A stretch of DNA of 54,361 nucleotides from an uncultured Collinsella sp. (GTDB lineage Bacteria > Actinomycetota > Coriobacteriia > Coriobacteriales > Coriobacteriaceae): contig UQDE01000010.1 in NCBI GenBank assembly GCA_900539735.1, positions 1 through 54,361 of the forward strand, in the 5' to 3' direction. The notes under the pieces were generated by a model. That model was not told the origin of the DNA, made no database searches, and worked only from the letters and a program-made list of their open reading frames with translations. Positions within the stretch are counted from its first letter, which is position 1, and every line of letters begins with the position of its first letter. A program made the position numbers and the translations under genes. Below are positions 8,784 through 18,285 of the stretch, piece by piece.

Positions 8784-9914
8784 CTAGCAGTCGATGACGT
8801 GCAGGTCGTGCGGGGTCTTGGTGAAGGGCTCGTAGCCGTTCTCGGTGACCACGCCGTAGTCCTCCAGGCGCACGCCGCCCACGCCGGGCAGGTAGACGCC
8901 AGGCTCCATGGTGACAACCGAGCCGATCTCGATGGTGTTCTTGCTGCGGTTGAAGTTGGGCAGCTCGTGGATGTCGATACCGACGCCGTGGCCCAGACCA
9001 TGGTTGTAGTAATCGCCATAGCCGGCATCGCCGATGATCTTCTTGGAAAGCTTGAAAATGTCGTTGCCCTCGACGCCCGGATGGATGGCGGCGACGCACT
9101 CCTCGTGCGTACGGCGCACGAGCGCGTACAGGTCGAGCTGTTCCTGGGTAGGCTCGCCCATCACGACAGTGCGCGTCATGTCGGAGCGGTAATCGCAGTA
9201 GCCCGCGCCGTAATCCATGAGGACGAAGTCGCCCTTCTCGATGACACGGTCACTCGGCACGGCATGCGGGTTGGCGGTGTTGGGACCGCTCGCCACAATG
9301 GAGCCGAAGGCCAGGCTGTCGGCGCCGTTGGCGAACATAAAGTTCTCGAGCTCGTTGCGAACCTGCTTCTCGGTCATACCGGGTTTAATAAAGCCGAGCA
9401 TATGCTGGAAGGCGGCATCGGTGATCGACTGCGCATGGCGCATGAGCTCGATCTCCTCGGCATCCTTGATGGCGCGCATCTTGCGGATGTCGTCGTGCAT
9501 CAACGGCAACATGCAGGCGACAGAGCGGTCCTCCAGGCCGCGCTGAATGCCCTGGTAGAAATTAATCTGCATATCGTCCTCGACAGCGCAGACGCGGCAC
9601 TTGTTAGCCACAATCTTGCCGGCGACCCAACCGGAGATGGTGCCTTCGTCCATGTCGTAGACCCAGGGGCTGCCGGCGGGCGTGTTCTCCTCAAAGCTGT
9701 TGAGGTAGCGCGAGTCGGTGTGGAACAGGCACTGGTCGACCGTAATAAACGCAGCGTGCGGGAACTCGAAGGTGTAGTCAAAGACGCCCTTCACGCCCGT
9801 AAGCCAACGAAGGTTGGCCTCGTCGCGCACCACGATAGCGTCGTAGCCGCGCTCAACCATCAGGGCGCGGACACGCTCGATACGACCGGCAGGACCGACA
9901 GCAAACTCAGACAT
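8784..9914 (-). CDS. pepP: Xaa-Pro aminopeptidase, M24 family
   Basis: A cytosolic metallopeptidase that removes N-terminal residues preceding proline. The 376 residues contain a creatinase-like N domain and the M24 pita-bread fold, with metal ligands in LMDYGAGYCDYRSDMTRT (two Asp), HGLGHGVGIDIHE (His), MEPGVYLPG (Glu) and RLEDYGVV (Glu). The order pepP-efp matches yqhT-efp in Bacillus. A ribosome binding site (AAAGGAA) precedes the ATG. Confidence 0.93.
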   Translation of the reverse strand: MSEFAVGPAGRIERVRALMVERGYDAIVVRDEANLRWLTGVKGVFDYTFEFPHAAFITVDQCLFHTDSRYLNSFEENTPAGSPWVYDMDEGTISGWVAGKIVANKCRVCAVEDDMQINFYQGIQRGLEDRSVACMLPLMHDDIRKMRAIKDAEEIELMRHAQSITDAAFQHMLGFIKPGMTEKQVRNELENFMFANGADSLAFGSIVASGPNTANPHAVPSDRVIEKGDFVLMDYGAGYCDYRSDMTRTVVMGEPTQEQLDLYALVRRTHEECVAAIHPGVEGNDIFKLSKKIIGDAGYGDYYNHGLGHGVGIDIHELPNFNRSKNTIEIGSVVTMEPGVYLPGVGGVRLEDYGVVTENGYEPFTKTPHDLHVIDC

Positions 9915-9946
9915 GCAGATTCCTTTCTTGGTGTCTCAATAAAGAC

Positions 9947-10009
9947 GGGACGGGTCTCAATCGAGCAACGGAAACGCGCACGGTCCGCAACCGATTGGAA
10001 ACCCGTCCC
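9947..10009 (-). terminator. Long-stem terminator after the AroB-like gene
   Basis: On the minus strand the arm at 10009-9992 (starts GGGACGGGTTT) pairs with the arm at 9963-9947 (ends ACCCGTCCC) over about 17 bp with one bulge. A CGTCTTTATT tail follows. It ends the run alaS to AroB-like before pepP. Confidence 0.65.
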
Positions 10010-10046
10010 CCAACATGATACGAAAGACGATGGATGTCAATAAATC

Positions 10047-11156
10047 TTAGAGAAGTTCTTTACGAGAAGCCAAGTAGGCGTGAGCATGACGCTCAAGAAC
10101 CTCGTCCTCGACGTTCGTCAGACGAATGGCGCCAAGCGCCGCGGGCAGCGGCAACATGCTGCGGTTCGAGCGGGCAAATTGCTGCTTACGGAACTCCTCG
10201 ATAAACGAAGCGGGCTCCAGATCGAAGGCGAACTCCTCGATACCAAAGTCCTCGAGACAGTCATCGACCTCAAAGACGTAATCGATATCAAAGTCGCAGG
10301 CATCGTGAGCAAGGCGCGCCTCAAAGCGCATGCCCTCGGAAAGGAGTTGGTAGGCGAGGACGTCCGCCGTGACATCGCCCAGGCAGGCGCGCAGGGTACG
10401 CTCCCCCGTCTTGCCAAAATCGAGCGCATGGCGGGCGCTCGGGTTCGTGGCCATCAGTACGTCCTTGCGGGCAGTCTGAGACCACTGAATGGCATTGACA
10501 AGCGCGACCTCCTCGCCCGCGAGAATCTCGGGAACGGTCTCGGTAAACTGATTCCAGCGGGACTTGCTGCTCGAAAGCATGGTGCCGACAAGTACCGCAT
10601 AGCCGAGCTTGAGGTCCTCGGGGTCCGCCTCGCGAACAAGGTCGAGGTCACACACGACCAAGCCCGGCTCGGGACGGAACGCGATAGCGGGAAGCGCATT
10701 CGCCGACGAGGCGACGAGCGGCTTCATGGTCGTCGCGACCGTGAGCATGGCGTCGAACGTCGTCGGCAGCAAGGCGCACTCGGTGCGACCGCACCACTGA
10801 TTGGCACACCAGCAAACGACCGAGCAGGTCGCCGTGTCGCCGACAGCGACAACGAGATCGTCGCAGGTAATACCGTTAGCCGACAGGGCGCCAAAGACGG
10901 TATCGGCATCAGCCAGCGTAGCGTCGGCAGGCGAAACCTCGAGGACGAGCAGCGACACGGCAAAGCCGGCGTCGACCAGCGCATGCTCGACGACCTCGCC
11001 AAAACGCTCGGATGTGGCGTCGTTCCAAACCACCATCGCGCGCTTAGGCTTGCCCACAGCCGAGGCAAACATGCGCGACAGCTCCTCGAACGCGCCCAAT
11101 CCGACGCGGACATCGACACTGCAGTTTTGGAAATTGATAAGTTGACGGCGAATCAT
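10047..11156 (-). CDS. Degenerate 3-dehydroquinate-synthase-like protein
   Basis: A 369-residue protein with the overall layout of AroB, directly downstream of aroK. Alignment by eye places LLPTTFDAMLTVATTMKP on the AroB PTTLLAQVDSSVGGKT segment, LGYAVLVGTML on GYAEVIK, and ALDFGKTGERTLRA on NLGHTFGHAIE. The three zinc ligands of AroB (Glu and two His), the GGG dinucleotide loop (here AVGDTA) and the DSSVGGK substrate loop all appear lost. It is therefore unlikely to make dehydroquinate and may be regulatory or a pseudoenzyme. The ATG at 11156 overlaps the aroK stop as ATGA. Confidence 0.75.
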   Translation of the reverse strand: MIRRQLINFQNCSVDVRVGLGAFEELSRMFASAVGKPKRAMVVWNDATSERFGEVVEHALVDAGFAVSLLVLEVSPADATLADADTVFGALSANGITCDDLVVAVGDTATCSVVCWCANQWCGRTECALLPTTFDAMLTVATTMKPLVASSANALPAIAFRPEPGLVVCDLDLVREADPEDLKLGYAVLVGTMLSSSKSRWNQFTETVPEILAGEEVALVNAIQWSQTARKDVLMATNPSARHALDFGKTGERTLRACLGDVTADVLAYQLLSEGMRFEARLAHDACDFDIDYVFEVDDCLEDFGIEEFAFDLEPASFIEEFRKQQFARSNRSMLPLPAALGAIRLTNVEDEVLERHAHAYLASRKELL

Positions 11157-11686
11157 AGCAGTCCACGCTCCAAAAGCTTCTCGGCACAAAGGTAGGAAAC
11201 GTCCTCGAAGGACTTGTTGCGAATATCAAGGGTAATATCGGCGGCCTGGCGATACAGCGGACGGCGATGCTCAAACAGGCGCGCAGCATGCTCGGGCGAG
11301 CGGAAATCGGGCCGGGTATCGGAGCGGCGGATCTGGCGCAACGAGTCCTCAAAGTCGCCTTCGAGGTACACGCACGTACCCATCTCGTGCATCAACTCAA
11401 TGTTCACCGGCGTCTCGACAATGCCGCCCCCGCACGATACCAGCAGGCTGCGCTCGCTTTGAAGCGAACGGAGTGCCGAGGTCTCGAGCTCGCGAAAACG
11501 GTCCTCGCCCTCGGTCTTAAATATCTCGGTCACCGACTTGCCGCAACGGCGCACGACCAGGCGGTCGGTATCGATAAAACGCCGATTGAACATAGTGCCG
11601 ACGTTGCGCGCAAGCGTCGATTTGCCCGCGCCCAAAAAGCCGATAAAGAAGATATGGTCGCAGCCGTGTTTGATGTGCTGAGACAT
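11153..11686 (-). CDS. aroK: Shikimate kinase
   Basis: Phosphorylates shikimate at O3 in the pathway to chorismate. The 177 residues keep Walker A GFLGAGKST, the DTD motif in RRFIDTDRLV, the Arg of FRELE, the shikimate-binding CGGGIV, and the lid RPDFRSP. It therefore looks active even though its downstream neighbour has lost the AroB residues. The stop overlaps the next start, so translation is probably coupled. Confidence 0.93.
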   Translation of the reverse strand: MSQHIKHGCDHIFFIGFLGAGKSTLARNVGTMFNRRFIDTDRLVVRRCGKSVTEIFKTEGEDRFRELETSALRSLQSERSLLVSCGGGIVETPVNIELMHEMGTCVYLEGDFEDSLRQIRRSDTRPDFRSPEHAARLFEHRRPLYRQAADITLDIRNKSFEDVSYLCAEKLLERGLL

Positions 11687-11694
11687 GACGAAAC

Positions 11695-12192
11695 CTATTC
11701 CTCGCAGGGAAGGTCGCGCAGGGCCCGGCGCTCAAAGATACGGAAGATCTGCGTGTACCACAGGTCCTGGGTTGCCTGCGGCTTAACCAGGATAGTATCG
11801 ACGCCGGCAAAATTGCCGCTCCACACGTCCGTGTAGAGCTGATCACCGATCAGCACCGCCTCGTCGGCCGTGGCGCCGAGGCGCTTAAGACCCGCCTTGA
11901 GGGCAAACGGCGCCGGCTTCATGGCGTGGCTGATGGCCTCGAGTCCCAGCTCGCGTGCAGAGCTCATGACCTGGTCGCGATGCCAGTTGTTGGACACCAT
12001 GCACAGCTTAAAGCCTTTGGCGCGGGCGGCATCGAGCCAAGCGGAAACCGCGGCGGGAACCTGCTCGGTGTCGCGCGGCACCAGGGTGTTATCGCGATCG
12101 AGCAGAATGGCGCGTTTGCCGTCGGCCCACAGGGCATCAAGGTCGATGCGATCGACCGAGGCAACGTATCGTTTGGGGCTAAAAATCCTCAT
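11695..12192 (-). CDS. YqeG family HAD-type phosphatase
   Basis: A 165-residue HAD IIIA phosphatase. Motif I LLDRDNTLVPRD carries the nucleophile Asp and the acid/base Asp, motif II is VSNNW, motif III is KPAPFALKAG, and motif IV is IGDQLYTDVWSGN. Homologues dephosphorylate phosphatidylglycerol phosphate or act near ribosome assembly; the substrate here is not set by sequence. It lies 1 nt beyond the mltG stop. Confidence 0.88.
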   Translation of the reverse strand: MRIFSPKRYVASVDRIDLDALWADGKRAILLDRDNTLVPRDTEQVPAAVSAWLDAARAKGFKLCMVSNNWHRDQVMSSARELGLEAISHAMKPAPFALKAGLKRLGATADEAVLIGDQLYTDVWSGNFAGVDTILVKPQATQDLWYTQIFRIFERRALRDLPCEE

Positions 12193-12193
12193 G

Positions 12194-13627
12194 CTAATTC
12201 CAAGACTGTTGATGCTCTTCGTAGGTTTGCGAGAAGTACTCCTCGTCCTGCGTAATGTAGAAATACAGGTCATCGGAGTCGGTCGGCTCAAGCGTGGCCT
12301 TGAGTGCCTCGAGCGACGGAGAGCAGATGGGCGTGGGCGGCAGGCCCTCATGCTTATAGGTGTTATACGGGCTATCGCTCTGCAGGTCGTCGGCGGTAAC
12401 CTCGCCACCGGTGACATACATCATGGTCGCATCGCTGTTGAGATAGCGCAGACCGTCGAGCTTGCCGGCAAGGCGGTTGTAGAAGACCGAGGCCACGTGC
12501 GCACGTTGATCGGCGTTGAGGCCCTCGCGCTCAACGATAGAGGCCAAGTTGACGATGTCGTAGTCGGACATCTCCACACCATAGCGCTCCTTGATCTTGG
12601 CTTCGCAGCTCGCAAAGTCAAGCGACTTGTACTCGGTCTTAAACTGATCGAGCATAGCGCGAATCACGTCATCGACCGTCGGCGAATCGCCCAACGAATA
12701 AGTCTTGGGGAACAAGAAACCCTCAAGCGAGTCGTTGGCGGCGCCCTTAAGGAAGCTATAGTCGTCCACGTAGTTGGAGGCCTTAGCCTGGTTGAGGAAG
12801 TCTTCCTTAGAGATGCCATCGTAGGCCTGGGCCACACGGTCGGCGACTTGATCGACCGTCAGGCCCTCAGGGATAGTTAGCGCATTGGAGCCCGCGTTGG
12901 GACCTTCCATGAGCTGCTGAACAACCTTGGTCGCGTCCATGAGTGTGGTGAACAAATAGGTACCAGGCTTGAGCGACATATCGGCGTTGAGCTTTTTCAC
13001 CGCCGCATAGTAATCCTTGGGATTCTCGACGATATGGTTCTCGGAGAGAATCGAGGCGATCGTATCGCCCGAAGCACCGTCGGGAATGGTTACCGTAACC
13101 TGCTGACCAGCCGTGACCTTCGTATCCTCACCGGCAAAGAAGCCCTTGACGGCCGGCACGACAAAGAAAACGATCGCGACAAGCGCAAGCACCGCCACCA
13201 CAACGCCGATGATCATGGGAACCGGAGAGCTCTTCTTTTGAGCACCGCGACGAGTATGCGTGTTGTAGCTCGAGCGGGTCGCCGGAGCAACGCCATGCGA
13301 ACCGCGGGCGTGATGAGAATGCGATTGGGGGGCCTGCGTTCGCTGGGTAGGTGCCTGCTGCTTAAAGCGGGTACCGCCTGCAGGCTGGGCCGTACGAGCA
13401 GTGGGCTGCTGAGCCGCGTGAGAAGCCGGATGCTGAACCGAACGAGCAGAAGGCTGCTGACCCGTCCGTTGAACAGGTTGGGCCGAACGAGAGAAGGACT
13501 GCACCGGGCGCGCGGCAGGCTGAGCTGCGCGCTGCGTCGGCTGTGCCGGACGCTGGCCAGGCTGGGCAGGGCGCGACGCCGGCTGACGTGTACGATTCGG
13601 CTGGCGCGGATCGGAAGCACTAGGCAT
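12194..13627 (-). CDS. mltG: Endolytic murein transglycosylase MltG
   Basis: A single-pass membrane enzyme that cleaves nascent glycan strands and sets their length. In 477 residues, 1-135 form a cytoplasmic low-complexity region rich in Gln, Pro, Ala and Arg. One transmembrane helix follows (about 137-160, PMIIGVVVAVLALVAIVFFV), then a LysM-like segment and the YceG catalytic domain with ASIVEREG (catalytic Glu region). Start ATG at 13627 has GAGGAGG upstream; the longer frame to 13684 does not. It overlaps ruvX by 8 nt. Confidence 0.92.
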   Translation of the reverse strand: MPSASDPRQPNRTRQPASRPAQPGQRPAQPTQRAAQPAARPVQSFSRSAQPVQRTGQQPSARSVQHPASHAAQQPTARTAQPAGGTRFKQQAPTQRTQAPQSHSHHARGSHGVAPATRSSYNTHTRRGAQKKSSPVPMIIGVVVAVLALVAIVFFVVPAVKGFFAGEDTKVTAGQQVTVTIPDGASGDTIASILSENHIVENPKDYYAAVKKLNADMSLKPGTYLFTTLMDATKVVQQLMEGPNAGSNALTIPEGLTVDQVADRVAQAYDGISKEDFLNQAKASNYVDDYSFLKGAANDSLEGFLFPKTYSLGDSPTVDDVIRAMLDQFKTEYKSLDFASCEAKIKERYGVEMSDYDIVNLASIVEREGLNADQRAHVASVFYNRLAGKLDGLRYLNSDATMMYVTGGEVTADDLQSDSPYNTYKHEGLPPTPICSPSLEALKATLEPTDSDDLYFYITQDEEYFSQTYEEHQQSWN

Positions 13628-14048
13628 GCGAAACCTCCTCGTTTTTACGATCGAGCCACGTCTGCAAAAAAAGGCTGGCGGCAATCATGTCGATCTTGCC
13701 CCTCATCTGCTTTTCGTTGAGGCCCTGCTCGCGCAGGATATGCTTGGCCTCTTGCGAGGACAGACGCTCGTCCTCAAACTCCAGCGGAAGATCGAGCTCG
13801 TCGGCAATCTTTTGCGCCACGGCGGCAACGCGCTCGGCTTGGGGGCCGGGCTCACCGGCCATGGTCAGGGGACGTCCGCTTACCAGGATGTCGGGCTCAT
13901 AGTCTTCGACCAGGTAGCGGAACGTCTTGGCCATACCGGTGACCTCGGCGGCCGGGAGCACCTTGACGGGCATCGCCATCTTGCCATCACGGCTCGAGAC
14001 GGCGATGCCAATCCTGGTCTCCCCTATGTCCAGCGCAAGCGCGACCAC
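13620..14048 (-). CDS. ruvX: RuvX/YqgF family nuclease
   Basis: A 142-residue RNase H-fold protein named as a Holliday junction resolvase; members also process pre-16S rRNA. Catalytic acidic residues are visible in LALDIGETRIGIAVS (Asp), EFEDERLSS (Glu/Asp) and KIDMIAASLFLQ (Asp). The order alaS-ruvX-mltG matches Bacillus alaS-yrzL-yrrK-yrrL. Confidence 0.92.
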   Translation of the reverse strand: MVALALDIGETRIGIAVSSRDGKMAMPVKVLPAAEVTGMAKTFRYLVEDYEPDILVSGRPLTMAGEPGPQAERVAAVAQKIADELDLPLEFEDERLSSQEAKHILREQGLNEKQMRGKIDMIAASLFLQTWLDRKNEEVSHA

Positions 14049-14065
14049 AGTGACTTCTTAGATTC

Positions 14066-16723
14066 TTAGGCGCCGAGCGCGGTCTTGGCGGCCGCGAGGG
14101 CATCGGCGATGCCGGCAGCATTCTTGCCACCGGCCTGGGCCATGTTGGGACGGCCACCACCGCGACCGTCGACCAGACCCGCGATCTGCTTGATCACATT
14201 ACCGGCGTGGAACCCGGCCTTCACGGCGTCATCGGAGCCGGCAGCGAGCAGGGCCGGAGTGCCCTTCTCAGTCACGCTGGCGACGACACAAGCGACAGGG
14301 CCGGCGACCTTCTGGTGCACGGTATCCCATACGTTGCGCAGGTCGGCAGCCTCAAGGCCCTGGAGCTCAGCAACAACGAGCTTGTAGCCATTCAGCTCGA
14401 CAGCACCCTCGATGGCGCTGGAGATCGCATCGGAGGAGCCACCAGTGAGCGCCTTCTTGAGCTTGTTGGACGTCTCGCGCAGCTCGGCCTGCAGGTTCTC
14501 CACGCGGGCGGGAACCTCGTCGACGCGGCACTTGAGCGCAGCGGCGGCGGCGTCAACGAGCGCCAGGCGGTCGGCCATGTAGTCGAGGGCACCCTTAGAG
14601 GTCACGGCCTCGATACGGCGGACATTGGAGCCCGTGGAGGACTCGGAAATGATCTTGAACAGGCCAATCTCGGCGGTATTGGCGGCATGAGTGCCACCAC
14701 AGAGCTCGCGGGAGAACGGCTGGTCCTCGGCGCCCACGGAGACGACGCGGACAACATCGCCGTACTTCTCTCCAAACAGAGCGACAGCGCCGGCAGCCTT
14801 AGCCTCGTCGATGCCCATGACACGGGTCACAACCGGCTTGGAAGCGAAGATCTGCTGGTTGACCAGGTCCTCGACAGCCTTGAGCTGCTCGGAGGACAGG
14901 GCCTCGAAGTGCGTGAAGTCAAAGCGCAGGTGCTCGGGCGTCACCAGCGAACCGGCCTGGGAGACATGCTCGCCCAGGACCTGCTTAAGGGCGGCGTCGA
15001 GCAGGTGGGTGGCGGTGTGGTTGCGGCGCAGGAAACCACGGCGCTCGGCGTCGAGCGCGGCGGTCACGGTAGCACCGACGGTCAGCGTGCCCTCGGCAAC
15101 GTGGGCGACGTGAGCATACAGGCCGTTGTGGTTCTTGGTATCGGAAACGGTCAGCGAAACGCCCTCGGCGGAAAGCTCGCCGGCGTCACCCTGCTGGCCG
15201 CCCATCTCGGCGTAGAACGGGGTGCGGTCGAGCACGACCTCGACGTTCTCGCCGGCGGCAGCGGACTCGACGGACTCGCCGTTGCGAACGATGGCGACAA
15301 CCTTGGCACCCTCGATCGCATCGTTGTCATAGCCGTCGAATTCGGTCGCGGCGACCTTGTCGGAAAGCTCGACCCACACGTCGTTGAAGCTGCCCCAGGC
15401 ATCGCCCTTGACGTTGGCACGAGCGCGGGCCTTCTGGTCCTCCATGCAGGCGGTAAAGCCGTCCATATCGACATCGTGGCCAGCGGTGCCCGCGATCTCG
15501 ACGGTCAGGTCGATGGGGAAACCAAAGGTGTCGTGCAGCTTAAAGGCAACATCGCCCGGAAGCACAGCACCCTCGGCAAGCGCTGCCAGGGCCTCATCCA
15601 GGTAGACGCGGCCGTTGTCGAGCGTCGTGGAGAAGCGCTCCTCCTCGGAGGCGACAATACCCTTAACGAGCGCGACGTTCTTGAGCAGCTCGGGATAGGC
15701 CTCGCCCATCTGAGCGTTAACCTCGTCGATGAACTTGGTCAGGAAGGCGCCCTCGATGCCCAGCAGGCGGCCGTGGAACACGGCGCGGCGGAGCAGGCGG
15801 CGCAGGACGTACTCGCGGCCCTCGTTACCGGGCAGGATGCCGTCCGAGATCATAAAGTCGACGGCACGGGAGTGGTCGGCGATGATGCGCAGGGAGCGGC
15901 TGGCGCCGGAGTAATCGTCGGCGTCATAGGTCTTGCCGCTGACCTCCTCACCGAGCTTGATGAGGTGCTGCATCAGATCGCCGTCGTAGTTAGCGGTCTT
16001 GTGCTGCATGATGGCGGCCATGCGCTCAAGGCCCATGCCCGTATCGAGGTTACGGTGCGGCAGCTCCGGCATGGAGCCGTCCTCCTGGCGGTCGTACTGG
16101 GTAAAGACGAGGTTCCAGAACTCCAGGAAGCGGTCGCAGTCGCAGCCAGGCTTGCAGTCGGGGCTGCCGCAGCCGACCTCCTCGCCCATGTCAAAGTAAA
16201 TCTCGGAGCACGGGCCGCAGGGGCCAGTGGGGCCAGCGGCCCAGAAGTTGTCGTCCTCGCCCAGGCGGGAGATGTGGTCCTCAGCAACACCCAAAGAACG
16301 CCACACGTCGTGGGTCTCGTCGTCCTCGGTAAAGACGGTGAAGTACAGGCGGTCGAGCGGCAGCTTGAACTCCTTGGTGATGAGCTCAAAGGCCCAGGCG
16401 CAAGCCTGCTGCTTGGAGACGCCGCCAAAGGAGAAGTCGCCGAGCATCTCAAAGAAGGACAGGTGACGGCCGTCCTCGCCGATGCAATCGATGTCGTTGG
16501 TGCGGACGCACTTCTGGCAGGAGATAGCGCCGATCTCCTTCATGGTCTTCTTGCCCTGGTAGTACTCCTTAAACTGGTTCATGCCGGCGTTGGCAAGCAG
16601 CAGCGAAGGATCGTCAGGGACGAGGGACGAAGAAGGATAGAGCTTAAGACCGCGCTCCTCAAAGAAGTTGAGGAACTTGGAGCGAATCTCGGCCGTAGTC
16701 ATTGACGGGTAGTCAGCACTCAT
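14066..16723 (-). CDS. alaS: Alanyl-tRNA synthetase
   Basis: Charges tRNA-Ala and hydrolyses mischarged Ser or Gly. The 885 residues show class II motif 1 (SKFLNFFEERG, SSSLVPDDPSLLLANAGMNQFK), the editing-domain zinc motifs RRNHTATHLL and CGGTHAANT, and the C-terminal DHHA1 GRGGGRPNMAQAGG. The ATG at 16723 follows a GAGGAGA site; an upstream in-frame reading to 16813 is not conserved. No alanine T-box was seen in the short leader. Confidence 0.96.
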   Translation of the reverse strand: MSADYPSMTTAEIRSKFLNFFEERGLKLYPSSSLVPDDPSLLLANAGMNQFKEYYQGKKTMKEIGAISCQKCVRTNDIDCIGEDGRHLSFFEMLGDFSFGGVSKQQACAWAFELITKEFKLPLDRLYFTVFTEDDETHDVWRSLGVAEDHISRLGEDDNFWAAGPTGPCGPCSEIYFDMGEEVGCGSPDCKPGCDCDRFLEFWNLVFTQYDRQEDGSMPELPHRNLDTGMGLERMAAIMQHKTANYDGDLMQHLIKLGEEVSGKTYDADDYSGASRSLRIIADHSRAVDFMISDGILPGNEGREYVLRRLLRRAVFHGRLLGIEGAFLTKFIDEVNAQMGEAYPELLKNVALVKGIVASEEERFSTTLDNGRVYLDEALAALAEGAVLPGDVAFKLHDTFGFPIDLTVEIAGTAGHDVDMDGFTACMEDQKARARANVKGDAWGSFNDVWVELSDKVAATEFDGYDNDAIEGAKVVAIVRNGESVESAAAGENVEVVLDRTPFYAEMGGQQGDAGELSAEGVSLTVSDTKNHNGLYAHVAHVAEGTLTVGATVTAALDAERRGFLRRNHTATHLLDAALKQVLGEHVSQAGSLVTPEHLRFDFTHFEALSSEQLKAVEDLVNQQIFASKPVVTRVMGIDEAKAAGAVALFGEKYGDVVRVVSVGAEDQPFSRELCGGTHAANTAEIGLFKIISESSTGSNVRRIEAVTSKGALDYMADRLALVDAAAAALKCRVDEVPARVENLQAELRETSNKLKKALTGGSSDAISSAIEGAVELNGYKLVVAELQGLEAADLRNVWDTVHQKVAGPVACVVASVTEKGTPALLAAGSDDAVKAGFHAGNVIKQIAGLVDGRGGGRPNMAQAGGKNAAGIADALAAAKTALGA

Positions 16724-16795
16724 AGAGGGAATCTCCTCGGTTTCACATCGAAACAGTTCAAACGTAACGATATTACCATCCAACCGCCCCCGTGC

Positions 16796-16824
16796 AAAAA
16801 AGAGGGCCGGCACAATGCCGGCCC
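16796..16824 (-). terminator. Terminator of the sigma-factor operon
   Basis: GGGCCGGCA and TGCCGGCCC form a perfect 9-bp stem with a 3-nt loop. On the minus strand TCTTTTTT follows. It ends transcription of the AI-2E-family gene before alaS. Confidence 0.9.
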
Positions 16825-16875
16825 TTCAGCGAAATTGCATGTTAGCGCGTATGAATGTTAACCCGAATTACCCCG

Positions 16876-18285
16876 CTAGTTGTCGTCATCGTCCATGGAG
16901 CCGTCGATGCCGGTTTTGGTTTCGTCGTTCATATTGAAATCGTCGTCTTTGGCGAAGGGATTCTTGAAAAAGCCCGTAGCATCGGGCTGCAGACCAGAGA
17001 GCTTGATCCAGGGATTATCGAGATCGGGCTTGGGCATGGCCTTGGCCTCGGGCGCAGCCTCGTTGCCGATGAGCTCGGACTCGTAGATGAAGGTGTCGTC
17101 GCCGAGCGCGTCGTAGGCGGCGACCGGGTTGCCATCGGCATCGCGGTACGGCGTGCCCTTAAACACGGCGCCGTCATAGGCCACAAGCTGTCGGCCGGTC
17201 TCATTCTCGAAGTAGTACACGAAGATACCCTTGAGGGCCGCACAAAGCGGGATGGCAATAATCATGCCGATGGGGCCCATGAGTGCCGAGCCAATAACGA
17301 GCGCCGTGAGGCTCATGATGGGATGCACCTGCACCGAGCTCTGCATGACCTTGGGCGAAATGACGTTATCGGTGACGTTTTGCGCGACCATCGTCACGAT
17401 GAGCGTCCATAACGCCAACATGGGGCTGAACATGAAACCGAGCACCGTGGCGATTGCTGCGCTCACCCAGGGACCGACGACCGGAACCAAATGCATGATG
17501 CCGGTAAAGATAGCCATGAGCGCCGCATACGGATGGCCGATGATCATAAAACCGATAAAGGCGAGGAAACCACCGCAGATGGACGTCACGACCATACCGC
17601 GCATGTAGCCGCCGACAGAGCGAGAAAGGATGGCGACCATAAAGCGGTACGAGGTCTCCTTCTCCTGACCGATGATGGTGCAAATCTCGTGGTGCATGCG
17701 AGGGTAGTCGCAGGCCATCCAGTAGGCAAGCACCAGGCCAAGGAAGATAACGAACAGCTGCGAGGCCGTATTGGTGATGAGTGGGAACACACCACGACCA
17801 AGCTCGGCGGCAATCTGAGACACATACCTCGATGCCACGGCAACCAGCGACGAAAGATTATCGTCCAAATACTCCTTGAGCGGCGTGTTGTTGAGCGTCT
17901 TTGCATGCGAGATCATCTCGTTGAGATCGCCACCTGCAACACGAAGCTGCTCGGGCAGGCGGCTCAGGACTTCCATGATCTGACCAAAGAGAATCGGCGA
18001 CAAGATACAAACGACACCGACGAGCACGGCAACAACAACAATAAGCGCGATAAGCGAACCGATGCCGCGATTCACGCCATGGTGCTCGAGCCAGTTGGTG
18101 ATCGGGGACATCACAAAGGCAATGATGGAGCCGACGGCAAGAAACTCAATAACCGGCGCCAGGATGCCCATAAGGTTAAAGATGACAGCGGCGATGACAA
18201 TGCAGCCGACAACAGCCCAAATGCGCAGCGTCAGAATGCGAGTGTCGCGCAGCACGCGATCGGTTTGTTGGGGGTGCTCACTCAT
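16876..18285 (-). CDS. AI-2E family (PerM/YhhT) membrane transporter
   Basis: A polytopic membrane protein of 469 residues in the UPF0118 family, with about eight hydrophobic spans. The conserved segment HLVPVVGPWVSAAIATVLG precedes the last spans, and VTDNVISPKVMQ is typical. Some members export autoinducer-2 and others act as sodium/proton antiporters; the substrate is unknown. A hydrophilic acidic tail of about 100 residues, ending in DDDDN, is longer than in most members. The start overlaps the sigma-factor stop as ATGA, so it is translated with the stress-sigma operon. Confidence 0.88.
   Translation of the reverse strand: MSEHPQQTDRVLRDTRILTLRIWAVVGCIVIAAVIFNLMGILAPVIEFLAVGSIIAFVMSPITNWLEHHGVNRGIGSLIALIVVVAVLVGVVCILSPILFGQIMEVLSRLPEQLRVAGGDLNEMISHAKTLNNTPLKEYLDDNLSSLVAVASRYVSQIAAELGRGVFPLITNTASQLFVIFLGLVLAYWMACDYPRMHHEICTIIGQEKETSYRFMVAILSRSVGGYMRGMVVTSICGGFLAFIGFMIIGHPYAALMAIFTGIMHLVPVVGPWVSAAIATVLGFMFSPMLALWTLIVTMVAQNVTDNVISPKVMQSSVQVHPIMSLTALVIGSALMGPIGMIIAIPLCAALKGIFVYYFENETGRQLVAYDGAVFKGTPYRDADGNPVAAYDALGDDTFIYESELIGNEAAPEAKAMPKPDLDNPWIKLSGLQPDATGFFKNPFAKDDDFNMNDETKTGIDGSMDDDDN

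Noticed and set aside
14207..16705. An 832-residue open frame antisense to alaS
   Set aside because: Same mirror-frame effect; no family features and no start signals.
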